From the NCBI GenBank assembly GCA_002293295.1, contig DBCY01000135.1, positions 1 through 12,230 on the forward strand: a DNA stretch of 12,230 bases, given 5' to 3'. The notes under the pieces are model-generated. The model saw only the letters and a program-made list of their open reading frames with translations. It had not been told where the DNA came from and made no database searches. This DNA is from Ruminococcus sp. UBA946 (GTDB lineage: Bacteria; Bacillota; Clostridia; Oscillospirales; Ruminococcaceae). The translations under genes were made by a program, and so were the position numbers. This document shows positions 5,815 to 12,230 of this stretch, one piece after another. Position 1 is the first letter of the stretch, and each line of letters begins with the position of its first letter.

Positions 5815-6198
5815 ATGGATATAAATTTATTTTCAAAAAGACTACGTGATATGTTGCATTCGAGAAAAATCAATCAAAAAGAATTAGCTGCTATATCCAA
5901 TACTACAGAAGCAACTATATCAAGATACCTGTCAGGGTTACACCAACCCGAAATTTCAATTGTAATGCAAACAGCAAAAGGTCTTGGTGTTTCTATGGAC
6001 TATCTTTGCGGACTCACTGATATTCCGACTCCCAAAGAATCATTAGGTGATGAATTGACGTTATTAATGGATTGCTATAAAAGAGCCGATGCTCATGATA
6101 AAAAAACTATAATGACAATTCTCGAACGATATATGAAGCCGGAAGAAAAAGGGCAGCAAGTCAGCTTGAATTTATTGGGAGAAAAGCGAATTGTATAA
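5815..6198 (+). CDS. CI-like phage repressor (short, XRE family)
   Basis: The protein has 127 residues. An XRE helix-turn-helix domain fills about residues 5-62 (KRLRDMLHSRKINQKELAAISN, then ATISRYLSG as recognition helix, then MDYLCGLTD closing the domain). A helical tail of about 60 residues probably supports dimers. There is no S24 self-cleavage domain, so induction cannot use RecA-assisted autocleavage. The gene is transcribed away from the early operon and lies directly upstream of the integrase, the usual lysogeny cassette. It is expected to bind the operator repeats at 5437, 5715 and 5752 and hold the early promoter off. Confidence 0.82.
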   Translation: MDINLFSKRLRDMLHSRKINQKELAAISNTTEATISRYLSGLHQPEISIVMQTAKGLGVSMDYLCGLTDIPTPKESLGDELTLLMDCYKRADAHDKKTIMTILERYMKPEEKGQQVSLNLLGEKRIV

Positions 6199-6243
6199 CA
6201 TCACATTGGCTTGACGGTAATATTATTTATTTAGTTGTCCGGT

Positions 6244-6250
6244 AAAGGGG
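6244..6250 (+). promoter_or_regulatory. Ribosome binding site deciding the recombinase start
   Basis: AAAGGGG lies 5 bases before the ATG at 6256. The upstream TTG at 6235 has no ribosome site and would add seven residues not expected in the family. Confidence 0.6.
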
Positions 6251-6255
6251 TCATT

Positions 6256-7988
6256 ATGTCTTCAAAGATTATGGATAAATTTTTAAAAGCGGCTATTTAT
6301 GTTCGTGTTTCTACTCATTGGCAAATTGATAAGGACAGCCTTCCTGTTCAGCGTGAGGAACTCATAAACTATTGTAAGTATGCTCTCAACATAAACAGTT
6401 ATGAAATATTCGAGGATGCAGGATATTCGGCTAAGAACACTGAAAGACCTGCTTATCAGCGTATGATTTCACGTTTAAGAGCCGGGGAGTTTTCTCATAT
6501 AGTTGTTTGGAAAATCGACCGTATCAGCCGTAATTTATCTGACTTTTCCCATATGTACGAAGAAACCAAACGATTGGGTATAACATTCGTTAGTAAAAAT
6601 GAACAGTTTGATACTTCTACTGCTATGGGTGAAGCAATGTTAAAAATTATCCTTGTGTTTGCGGAGCTTGAACGCAAGGTAACTTCTGAACGTGTATCAT
6701 CTATTATGCTGTCAAGGGCTAACAACGGGCAATGGAATGGCGGTAGAATAGCTTTCGGCTATGATTATGATAAGGAAACCAAGACTATATCAATAAATGA
6801 AAAAGAAGCGGCTGTCGTTCGGATGATTTATGAAGAATACGAACGAGAGCATTCACTTATTGCTGTTGCGAAAAATCTGAATGAAAAAGGTATAAGGGGC
6901 GCCGAGGAATAGCATGGAGCCCTGTGACCGTACAAGGGGTTCTGCGTAATCCATTCTATATTGGGATATACAGATATAATTACCGTGATGAAGCTAAAAC
7001 TAAAGGAAATGCAGGTCACGAATACAAGTCTGAATCAGATTGGATTATTGTCGAAAACCATCATGAACCAATTATTGAGCGTGAACAGTGGGAACGAGTA
7101 TCAAGCATATTAACAAACAACAGACGAATAATCGGCAATGGAAAAACTTACAATAGAGGAAATGTTCATTTATTTTCAGGTCTTGTTCGTTGTGGTTATT
7201 GTGGTTCTATCATGGGAGCTAATCACGATAAAAAGCGTTCTAACGGTTATAAACCATCACTATATCTATGTACCCGTAAGCGCCGATTTAACGATTGCCC
7301 CAATAAATATATCTCTGATGTTTCTCTCGGTCCCTTCGCTTTTAATTATATAGCTAATATGATTAAGGCAAGTAATAGTTTTGGTGTGTCTACCAGCATT
7401 GAAACACTCGAAAAAAAATTACTTAGAGGTAAAGCACTATCAAAAGTTGAACATATTGAAGGTGTAGGTCTTCAGGAATTATATGATGCTTTGAAACGTT
7501 CAAAGTCAGAGAACAAAAATTATGAGCTTCCTGTTACAGAGACTTCTGTGTCCGATAAGCACAGTCAAGAATTAGACTTGTTGTTATCTGAAAAACGTCG
7601 TTCAGAACGTGCTTTAGACCGTTTACAAACTTTGTATTTATATGGCGAGGATTCTATCGGAGAAAAAGATTATGTTTTGGAACGTTCTCGAATTGTTTCT
7701 GAAATAGAAACAATCAATAAACGTATATCCGAACTGGATAAAATACATAAAACGAATTTTTCATTATCCGATGATGAGTTTTTAGAAAAAGCAAGTTATT
7801 TCATAATTTCTCAACAACTATCTGATAAACGTGAGATAAGCTTTGAAACTTTTGCAAAAAATATTGATAATCGTACAGCTAGGAATTTCCTAACTTCTAT
7901 CGTACAAAACTTTTGTATAAAAAACGGTAAAGTGGAGTCAATTCGCTTCAAAAACGGTATGGAACACCGTTTTTTGTATAAAAGCTGA
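6256..7988 (+). pseudogene. Large serine recombinase (integrase), split by a one-base frameshift
   Basis: The first frame (6256-6912) encodes the serine-resolvase catalytic domain: YVRVS with nucleophile S19 and R17, then WKIDRISRNLSDF and the ELERKVTSER helix. It then enters the recombinase domain (VAKNLNEKGIR) and meets TAG at 6910-6912. The second frame continues seamlessly as RRGIAWSPVTVQGVLRNPFYIG from about 6900. It then shows the zinc ribbon (CGYC, followed by two more Cys in LCTRKRRFNDC) and a coiled coil (about 7560-7750), ending at 7988. Adding one base near 6898-6903 would give an intact 577-residue protein, a usual size for the family. It is the element's expected integrase. Either it is inactivated, or the base was lost in sequencing or assembly. 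A GTG at 6924 could start the second part, but that part alone lacks the catalytic domain. Confidence 0.88.
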
Positions 7989-7992
7989 AATT

Positions 7993-8037
7993 GATAAAAA
8001 CCCTCAAACCCCTTAATATAAGGGAATTTGAGGGTTT
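7993..8037 (-). terminator. Hairpin terminator of queA
   Basis: An 11-base-pair perfect stem (7998-8008 with 8027-8037) is extended by five inner pairs (8010-8014 with 8020-8024) around an AATAT loop. On the minus strand it is followed by TTTTT, so it ends queA transcription. On the plus strand the tract is only TTT, so it may also stop the recombinase transcript, but less efficiently. Confidence 0.85.
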
Positions 8038-8057
8038 AAAATTAATTTAAAAATCTG

Positions 8058-9089
8058 TTATATTATAAGCATAGCGTCGCCGAAGCTGAAGAACCTGTAT
8101 CTTTCTTCAACAGCTTTTTTATAGGCAGCCATAGTATTTTCATACCCCATAAAAGCTGATACCAGCATAATCAAGGTGCTTTCCGGTAAATGGAAATTCG
8201 TTATAAGACCGTCTAAAACCTTGAATTCATACCCGGGGTAAATAAAAATATCAGTATACCCTTCGCTTTCTTTGACGGTACCGTTAAAAGTTGCGATGCT
8301 TTCAATTGTCCGGCATGATGTTGTACCTACCGCGATGACCCGACCTCCGTTTTTTTTCGTACTGTTAATTAATTCAGCCGTTGCCTTGGGCAAATAATAA
8401 TGCTCGCTGTGCATTTTGTGTCTGGTAATATCATTTTCCTTAACCGGACGGAAAGTTCCAAGACCGATATGCAGCGTCACATAAGCGATTGATATGCCAT
8501 TATCCTGCAGTTCGCCAAGCATTTCCCCCGTGAAGTGAAGTCCGGCTGTCGGAGCCGCCGAAGAGCCCGATTCCCTGGAGTAAACCGTCTGATAACGTTC
8601 CTTGTCCGTCAGTTTCTCCGTTATATAAGGAGGAAGCGGCATATGCCCTATTTTATCAAGCATAGTATAAAAATCTTCTTCGCAGTAAAACTTAACGGTT
8701 CTGTTACCGCCTTCCGTCGTTTCTGTGATTTCAGCATACATGCTGCTGTTTCCGGCTTCAAAGATAAATTTTGAACCCGGTTTTGCTTTCTTGCCGGGAC
8801 AGACGAGTGTTTCCCAGATTTTTTCGCCTTTTTGTTCAAGAAGCAAAAATTCAACAACCGCGCCCGTTCCTTCCTTTTTACCGTATAAACGCGCAGGCAG
8901 AACCCGGGAATCATTCATAACGAGCAAATCGCCTTCTTTAAGGCAATCATATAGATTATAAAAATAGTTGTGCTGAATTTCCCCGCTTTTTCTTCCGGCA
9001 ACAAGCAGTCTGGAATGATTACGGGGCTCTGCAGGAGTTTGAGCAATCAGTTCTTCTGGCAGTTCATAATAAAAATCCGTTTTAAGCAT
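8058..9089 (-). CDS. queA: S-adenosylmethionine:tRNA ribosyltransferase-isomerase
   Basis: QueA transfers and isomerises the ribosyl group of S-adenosylmethionine onto 7-aminomethyl-7-deazaguanine in tRNA, making epoxyqueuosine, the penultimate step of queuosine synthesis. At 343 residues the protein has normal length for the family. It shows the expected blocks in order: FYYELPEELIAQTP at the start, GDLLVMNDSRVLPARL, SGSSAAPTAGLHFT, HIGLGTFRPV, AVGTTSCRTIE, and YPGYEFKVLDGLITNFHLPESTL. It ends in the usual YRFFSFGDAMLI. GAGAGGAT precedes the ATG. The gene is complete, so integration of the neighbouring element did not disrupt it. It faces the recombinase gene and shares only the terminator region with it. 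Confidence 0.97.
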   Translation of the reverse strand: MLKTDFYYELPEELIAQTPAEPRNHSRLLVAGRKSGEIQHNYFYNLYDCLKEGDLLVMNDSRVLPARLYGKKEGTGAVVEFLLLEQKGEKIWETLVCPGKKAKPGSKFIFEAGNSSMYAEITETTEGGNRTVKFYCEEDFYTMLDKIGHMPLPPYITEKLTDKERYQTVYSRESGSSAAPTAGLHFTGEMLGELQDNGISIAYVTLHIGLGTFRPVKENDITRHKMHSEHYYLPKATAELINSTKKNGGRVIAVGTTSCRTIESIATFNGTVKESEGYTDIFIYPGYEFKVLDGLITNFHLPESTLIMLVSAFMGYENTMAAYKKAVEERYRFFSFGDAMLII

Positions 9090-9155
9090 TTTTCTATCCT
9101 CTCATATTCACGGAAAAATTCCCGATATAAAATTTATTTAATATAATGTTGTTAT

Positions 9156-9184
9156 ATATTAAATCCGATAATTGTAATTGTCTG
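9156..9184 (-). promoter_or_regulatory. Possible queA promoter
   Basis: On the minus strand, CAGACA and TAATAT are 17 bases apart, with an AT-rich leader leading to queA. The match to consensus is only moderate, and other AT-rich hexamers nearby could serve as the -10 box. The rest of 9090-9216 holds no gene that I can see. Confidence 0.35.
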
Positions 9185-9216
9185 TAGGCATGTTGCATAA
9201 AATAATAAAAAACCTA

Positions 9217-9245
9217 TTGACAAGAGGGATAAATTATGGTATCAT
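9217..9245 (+). promoter_or_regulatory. Promoter of the lysine operon
   Basis: TTGACA (9217-9222) and TATCAT (9240-9245) are separated by 17 bases, and the predicted start lies a few bases before the riboswitch. It would drive riboswitch, asd, the acetyltransferase gene and dapA. Confidence 0.8.
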
Positions 9246-9248
9246 TAA

Positions 9249-9450
9249 TTAAACAGATAGAGGCGCGGTAAAGATTAGTAGCATTCTCCGAAGACTGTTT
9301 AACAGTCATGACTTGCTCAGGTCATTTGAGGATTATGTAAAAGGCAATGCCGCCGAAGAAAATGTTCCGGCAAAAACATTTTCTGGTCGTTTACCGAACA
9401 GGTATGCGATTGTCATCATTAACTTTATGATGGAGAGCTATCGGCTTAAT
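9249..9450 (+). promoter_or_regulatory. Lysine riboswitch (L-box)
   Basis: The aptamer has the L-box signature: GATAGAGGCGCGG at the 5' side, AGTAGCATTCTCCGAAGACTG, then AAAGGCAATGCCGCCGAAG, TTCTGG, and the closing GAGCTATC. P1 pairs 9256-9260 with 9438-9442. The inner hairpins can be seen as GACTG/CAGTC (9293-9307), ATGAC/GTCAT (9308-9325), a GAAAATGTT/ACATTTTC arm (9358-9383) and CATCAT/ATGATG (about 9415-9433), forming the known five-helix junction. Lysine binding stabilises P1 and favours the terminator just downstream, shutting off asd and the genes after it. An open reading frame at 9313-9495 falls entirely within this RNA and its leader and is not a gene. Confidence 0.93.
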
Positions 9451-9498
9451 AAATTAATAAAATTTATTAGTCAGTATTTCTATTATACAGTATGATGA

Positions 9499-9525
9499 AT
9501 CGGTTTGCAACCGGTTTTTTATTTT
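9499..9525 (+). terminator. Riboswitch-controlled intrinsic terminator
   Basis: A seven-base-pair stem (ATCGGTT with AACCGGT, one T-G pair) closes a TGC loop and is followed by TTTTTTATTTT. It sits about 50 bases after the aptamer, as expected for the expression platform of a lysine riboswitch. Confidence 0.85.
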
Positions 9526-9559
9526 ATATACAGATTTATTCTGCGAATCCGTTCAGTTA

Positions 9560-9588
9560 TTGACAAATAAGCCTAATATTTATTTTAA
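9560..9588 (+). promoter_or_regulatory. Possible second promoter after the terminator
   Basis: A perfect TTGACA (9560-9565) lies after the riboswitch terminator with TTTTAA 17 bases later. The -10 is poor, so this is tentative. Apart from this and the hairpin at 9612-9639, the stretch 9526-9640 shows nothing. Confidence 0.3.
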
Positions 9589-9611
9589 ATCTGAAATCCA
9601 ATTTTCAGACA

Positions 9612-9639
9612 GGAGCTGTATCCTCACGGAAAAAGCTCC
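9612..9639 (+). repeat. Inverted repeat in the asd leader
   Basis: GGAGCT (9612-9617) and AGCTCC (9634-9639) can form a six-base-pair stem immediately before the asd ribosome site (GGAAAGG, 9641-9647). It may expose or protect the site. The loop is 16 bases. Confidence 0.4.
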
Positions 9640-9654
9640 CGGAAAGGATGGCAT

Positions 9655-10743
9655 ATGTTTATGAAACAGTATAATGTAGGTATTATCGGCGCAACGGGTA
9701 TGGTCGGACAGAGGTTTGCACTTTTGATTGAAAACCATCCCTGGTTTAAGGTAACAGCACTTGCGGCTTCGCCGAGGAGTGCCGGAAAGACTTACAAGGA
9801 AGCTGTCGGAGGTAAATGGGCGATGCCGTCCGGCATTCCGGAAAATATGAAGGATATTATCGTTTTGGACGCAACCGCCGATATTAATAAAATTGCGGCT
9901 TCGGTTGATTTTGTGTTCTGCGCCGTAGATATGAAAAAGGATGAAATCAGGGCGCTTGAAGAAATGTATGCAAAAGCCGAATGCCCCGTTATTTCAAACA
10001 ACTCCGCCCACCGCAATACTCCCGATGTACCGATGGTAGTTCCTGAAATCAACCCGGAGCATATTGAGGTTATAAAGGCTCAGAGGGAACGCCTTGGTAC
10101 GAAGCGCGGATTCATCGCAGTAAAGTCAAACTGCTCACTGCAAAGCTATGTTCCTGCAATCCACCCTCTTATGGATGAATTTGCCTGCACAAAGGTTCTT
10201 GTCTGCACCTATCAGGCTATTTCGGGAGCAGGTAAAACTTTTGACACCATGCCTGAAATTGCCGATAATATTATTCCTTATATCGGGGGAGAGGAAGAAA
10301 AATCCGAACAGGAACCCCTTAAAATATGGGGAAGTGTTATTGACGGTAAAATTGTCAACGCCAAGTCGCCTTCATTTACGGCTCAATGCTTCCGCGTTCC
10401 TGTTTCCGACGGTCATACAGCGGCTGTATTCGCTTCTTTTGAAAAGAAACCGTCAAAGGAACAAATAATCGAAGCATGGAGGAATTTTACAGGCGTTCCT
10501 CAGGAGCTTAATCTTCCGTCGGCTCCGAAACAGTTCCTTTATTACTTTGAAGAGGAGAACCGTCCTCAGGCAAAGCTTGACAGGAACCTTGAAAACGGAA
10601 TGGCGGTTTCGATAGGTAGGCTGCGTGAAGACAGCCAGTATGACTATAAGTTTGTATGCCTTTCCCATAATACGCTCAGGGGCGCCGCGGGCGGAGGCGT
10701 ATTAATGGCTGAGCTTCTTGCCGTAAAGGGTTATTTTGACTGA
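9655..10743 (+). CDS. asd: Aspartate-semialdehyde dehydrogenase, fungal/archaeal type
   Basis: This enzyme reduces aspartyl phosphate to aspartate semialdehyde with NADPH, the branch point to lysine/diaminopimelate, threonine and methionine. The 362-residue protein has the GATGMVG nucleotide-binding loop (12-18), the catalytic C160 in KSNCS, QAISGAGK (187-194), EEEKSEQEPLKIWG, and the active-site H254 in VPVSDGHTA. These are the signatures of the fungal/archaeal branch rather than the Gram-negative one, a type known from Clostridia. The ATG at 9655 follows GGAAAGG by 7 bases, while a second in-frame ATG at 9661 is spaced too far. Expression should be lowered by lysine through the upstream riboswitch. 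Confidence 0.95.
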   Translation: MFMKQYNVGIIGATGMVGQRFALLIENHPWFKVTALAASPRSAGKTYKEAVGGKWAMPSGIPENMKDIIVLDATADINKIAASVDFVFCAVDMKKDEIRALEEMYAKAECPVISNNSAHRNTPDVPMVVPEINPEHIEVIKAQRERLGTKRGFIAVKSNCSLQSYVPAIHPLMDEFACTKVLVCTYQAISGAGKTFDTMPEIADNIIPYIGGEEEKSEQEPLKIWGSVIDGKIVNAKSPSFTAQCFRVPVSDGHTAAVFASFEKKPSKEQIIEAWRNFTGVPQELNLPSAPKQFLYYFEEENRPQAKLDRNLENGMAVSIGRLREDSQYDYKFVCLSHNTLRGAAGGGVLMAELLAVKGYFD

Positions 10744-10831
10744 TATGTTTCCGGCGAAATATGATTTATCTACTTGTTTTCTATAATTTACCGCCAAATA
10801 TATCCCGGTATAACGGAAAGGATGTATCAAT

Positions 10832-11293
10832 ATGAGTTCTTCTGTAAGAAAAGCAACCGTTGATGACGTTGAAACTATTTATAAATTTATTTATACCCTA
10901 GCGGAATATACAAACATGTCCGATAAATGTACAATCACGGTTGAAACGCTAAGGGAATTAATGTTCGAAGAAAAAGCCCTTCGCGCCGTTATTGCCGAGG
11001 AAGACGGCATTCCAGTCGGTATGGCGACATATTATTATTTCAGAATCGCAACATTTTCAGGCAAAAAAGTTTTATATATTGAGGATTTGTATATTGACGA
11101 AGCCGTCAGGGGAAAGGGCTACGGAACGCAGATTTTCGATTTCCTTCGTACCGTTGCCAAAGATAAAAACTGTTCCCATATGGAATGGAAATGCCTTAAC
11201 TGGAACTCCCCCACCATTTCGTTTTATGAAAAAATGGGAGGAAAACTGTCCGACGGCTGGCTTGTATATACTCTGGGAGAGGAATACTTTTAA
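10832..11293 (+). CDS. GNAT acetyltransferase, SSAT-like (diamine/thialysine type)
   Basis: This 153-residue protein is a single GNAT domain. It has YIEDLYI (82-88), the acetyl-CoA pyrophosphate loop R93-G-K-G-Y-G98, and WKCLNWNSPTISFYEKMG near the C-terminus, with the Tyr that serves as general acid in the family. Together with the ending DGWLVYTLG this looks closest to spermidine/spermine N1-acetyltransferase and thialysine N-epsilon-acetyltransferase (SSAT1/SSAT2) proteins. AAAGGATG precedes the ATG. It stands between asd and dapA with short gaps (88 and 23 bases) and no terminator, so it is part of the lysine-controlled transcript. The substrate is not proven: a polyamine, lysine or a lysine analogue are the candidates. 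Confidence 0.82.
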   Translation: MSSSVRKATVDDVETIYKFIYTLAEYTNMSDKCTITVETLRELMFEEKALRAVIAEEDGIPVGMATYYYFRIATFSGKKVLYIEDLYIDEAVRGKGYGTQIFDFLRTVAKDKNCSHMEWKCLNWNSPTISFYEKMGGKLSDGWLVYTLGEEYF

Positions 11294-11316
11294 TATTTGA
11301 TTAGGAGCTGTCTGCA

Positions 11317-12207
11317 ATGAAAAAAACAATTTTCACAGGCGCGGGGGTAGCTATCGTAACTCCCATGAACGCCGACGGAAGTATTAATTATAACGCCCTG
11401 GGAACCAATATTGATTATCAGATTGAAAACGGCACCGACGCCGTCATTATATGCGGCACCACGGGTGAAGCTTCCACAATGACAGACGAAGAGCATATAG
11501 AATGCATAAGGTATGCCGTGGAACGCGTGAATAAAAGGATACCGGTTATTGCCGGAACGGGAAGCAACGATACGGGTTATGCCGCTGAGCTGTCAAAAAA
11601 AGCGCAGGAGCTGGGAGCCGACGCATTGCTTGTCGTTACCCCGTATTACAATAAAACTTCACAACGCGGTCTTGCCGCGCACTTTACCGCTATAGCCGAC
11701 AGCGTTGATATTCCGGTTATCCTTTATAATGTGCCTTCAAGAACCGGTATGAGTATTGCCATTGATACATATGATGCTTTGTCCGGGCATAAGAATATTA
11801 TAGCGACGAAAGAAGCATGCGGAGATATATCCTTTATAGCAAAGCTTTTTGAAACCTGCGGGGATAAGCTTGACGTATACAGCGGCAATGACGACCAGAT
11901 TGTACCTATAATGTCACTTGGAGGCAAGGGTGTTATCAGCGTGTCATCCAATATAATACCAAAAGAAACCCATGATATTGCTCAGCTTTGCCTTGACGGG
12001 AAATATACCGAAGCCGCCGCGCTTCAGCTTAAATATCTTGACTTGATGAATAAGCTTTTTATCGACGTAAGTCCCATACCTGTTAAGGAAGCAATGAACA
12101 TTATGGGTATGAATGCCGGCGAATGCCGCCTCCCGCTTATAAAAACGGAGCAAAGCAAAATAGAAGCCTTAAAATCCGCAATGATAAATGCAGGGCTTAT
12201 AAAATAG
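11317..12207 (+). CDS. dapA: 4-hydroxy-tetrahydrodipicolinate synthase
   Basis: DapA condenses aspartate semialdehyde with pyruvate, the first committed step toward diaminopimelate and lysine. The 296-residue protein keeps all catalytic residues with a constant +4 offset from E. coli: T48 and T49 in GTTGEAS, Y111 in TPYYNK, Y137 and R142 in YNVPSRTG, and the Schiff-base lysine K165 in IATKEACG. AGGAG lies 9 bases upstream of the ATG. It uses the product of asd in the same operon. No terminator is seen in the 23 bases after it, so a further lysine gene such as dapB may follow. Confidence 0.97.
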   Translation: MKKTIFTGAGVAIVTPMNADGSINYNALGTNIDYQIENGTDAVIICGTTGEASTMTDEEHIECIRYAVERVNKRIPVIAGTGSNDTGYAAELSKKAQELGADALLVVTPYYNKTSQRGLAAHFTAIADSVDIPVILYNVPSRTGMSIAIDTYDALSGHKNIIATKEACGDISFIAKLFETCGDKLDVYSGNDDQIVPIMSLGGKGVISVSSNIIPKETHDIAQLCLDGKYTEAAALQLKYLDLMNKLFIDVSPIPVKEAMNIMGMNAGECRLPLIKTEQSKIEALKSAMINAGLIK

Positions 12208-12230
12208 TAATAATACTAGGGCGTGTTCGA

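Noticed and set aside
6875..6912. Programmed -1 frameshift in the recombinase
   Set aside because: The A-run and G-run do not form an X-XXY-YYZ heptamer in the reading frame, and I saw no convincing downstream pseudoknot. A simple one-base loss explains the data better.
6924..7988. Second recombinase part as an independent gene starting at GTG 6924
   Set aside because: The GTG lies inside a conserved stretch of the recombinase domain (AWSPVTVQGVLRNP), with no ribosome site, and the product would lack the catalytic serine domain.
7993..8037. Hairpin as the recombination attachment site itself
   Set aside because: The long perfect stem plus T-tract on the queA strand fits an intrinsic terminator. 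Large serine recombinase sites need not be strong hairpins, although the core could still overlap it.
9313..9495. Open reading frame of 60 codons upstream of asd
   Set aside because: It lies inside the lysine riboswitch and its expression platform. Its codons match RNA-structure constraints (paired arms), it has no ribosome site, and it ends within the stretch just before the terminator.
1..12230. CRISPR arrays, tRNA genes, rRNA genes, insertion sequences
   Set aside because: No regularly spaced direct repeats, no cloverleaf-like sequences, and no transposase genes or terminal inverted repeats were seen.

Overview
The window joins two kinds of DNA from a low-GC Gram-positive bacterium. Strong AGGAGG ribosome sites, a lysine riboswitch, Firmicutes-type phage replication genes and a fungal/archaeal-type aspartate-semialdehyde dehydrogenase together suggest a Clostridia member, perhaps a gut Oscillospirales/Ruminococcaceae relative. 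The exact genus cannot be read from the sequence.

Positions 1 to about 7990 are one end of a temperate prophage or similar integrated element. An immunity region (5387-5815) holds a small Cro-like gene on the minus strand facing a CI-like repressor on the plus strand. Between and around them lie copies of an operator-like sequence, one of them exactly inside the spacer of a consensus TTGACA-17-TATAAT promoter. Leftward from this promoter runs a compact early operon of 13 genes, the last of them cut by the window edge. In order these are: the Cro-like gene, a Cys-containing XRE regulator, four small genes (two of unknown nature, one membrane-anchored, one Cys-rich), a RecB-family nuclease, a coiled-coil protein, a Bet/RecT annealing protein, a replisome organizer, a G39P-like helicase-loader protein with a zinc module, a RusA-like Holliday junction resolvase, and a partial gene. 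The logic is early control, then recombination, then replication. Rightward, the repressor is followed by a large serine recombinase (the integrase). A single missing base near 6898-6903 splits this recombinase into two frames.

Positions from about 7990 to the end are chromosome. queA (tRNA queuosine synthesis) runs leftward and ends in a hairpin terminator whose T-tract lies only a few bases from the recombinase stop codon, so the element boundary must be very close to that point.

A divergent promoter then drives a lysine-biosynthesis operon: lysine riboswitch plus terminator (9249-9525), asd (9655-10743), an SSAT-like GNAT acetyltransferase (10832-11293) and dapA (11317-12207). Asd and DapA catalyse consecutive steps of the aspartate pathway to diaminopimelate and lysine. 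The operon probably continues past the right edge, since no terminator is seen after dapA.

The less expected observations are the operator layout, the frameshifted integrase beside the host terminator, the G39P-like protein carrying a DnaC-type zinc module without the ATPase, the uncharacterised small-gene cassette at 4079-4899, and a polyamine/thialysine-type acetyltransferase inside a lysine operon.
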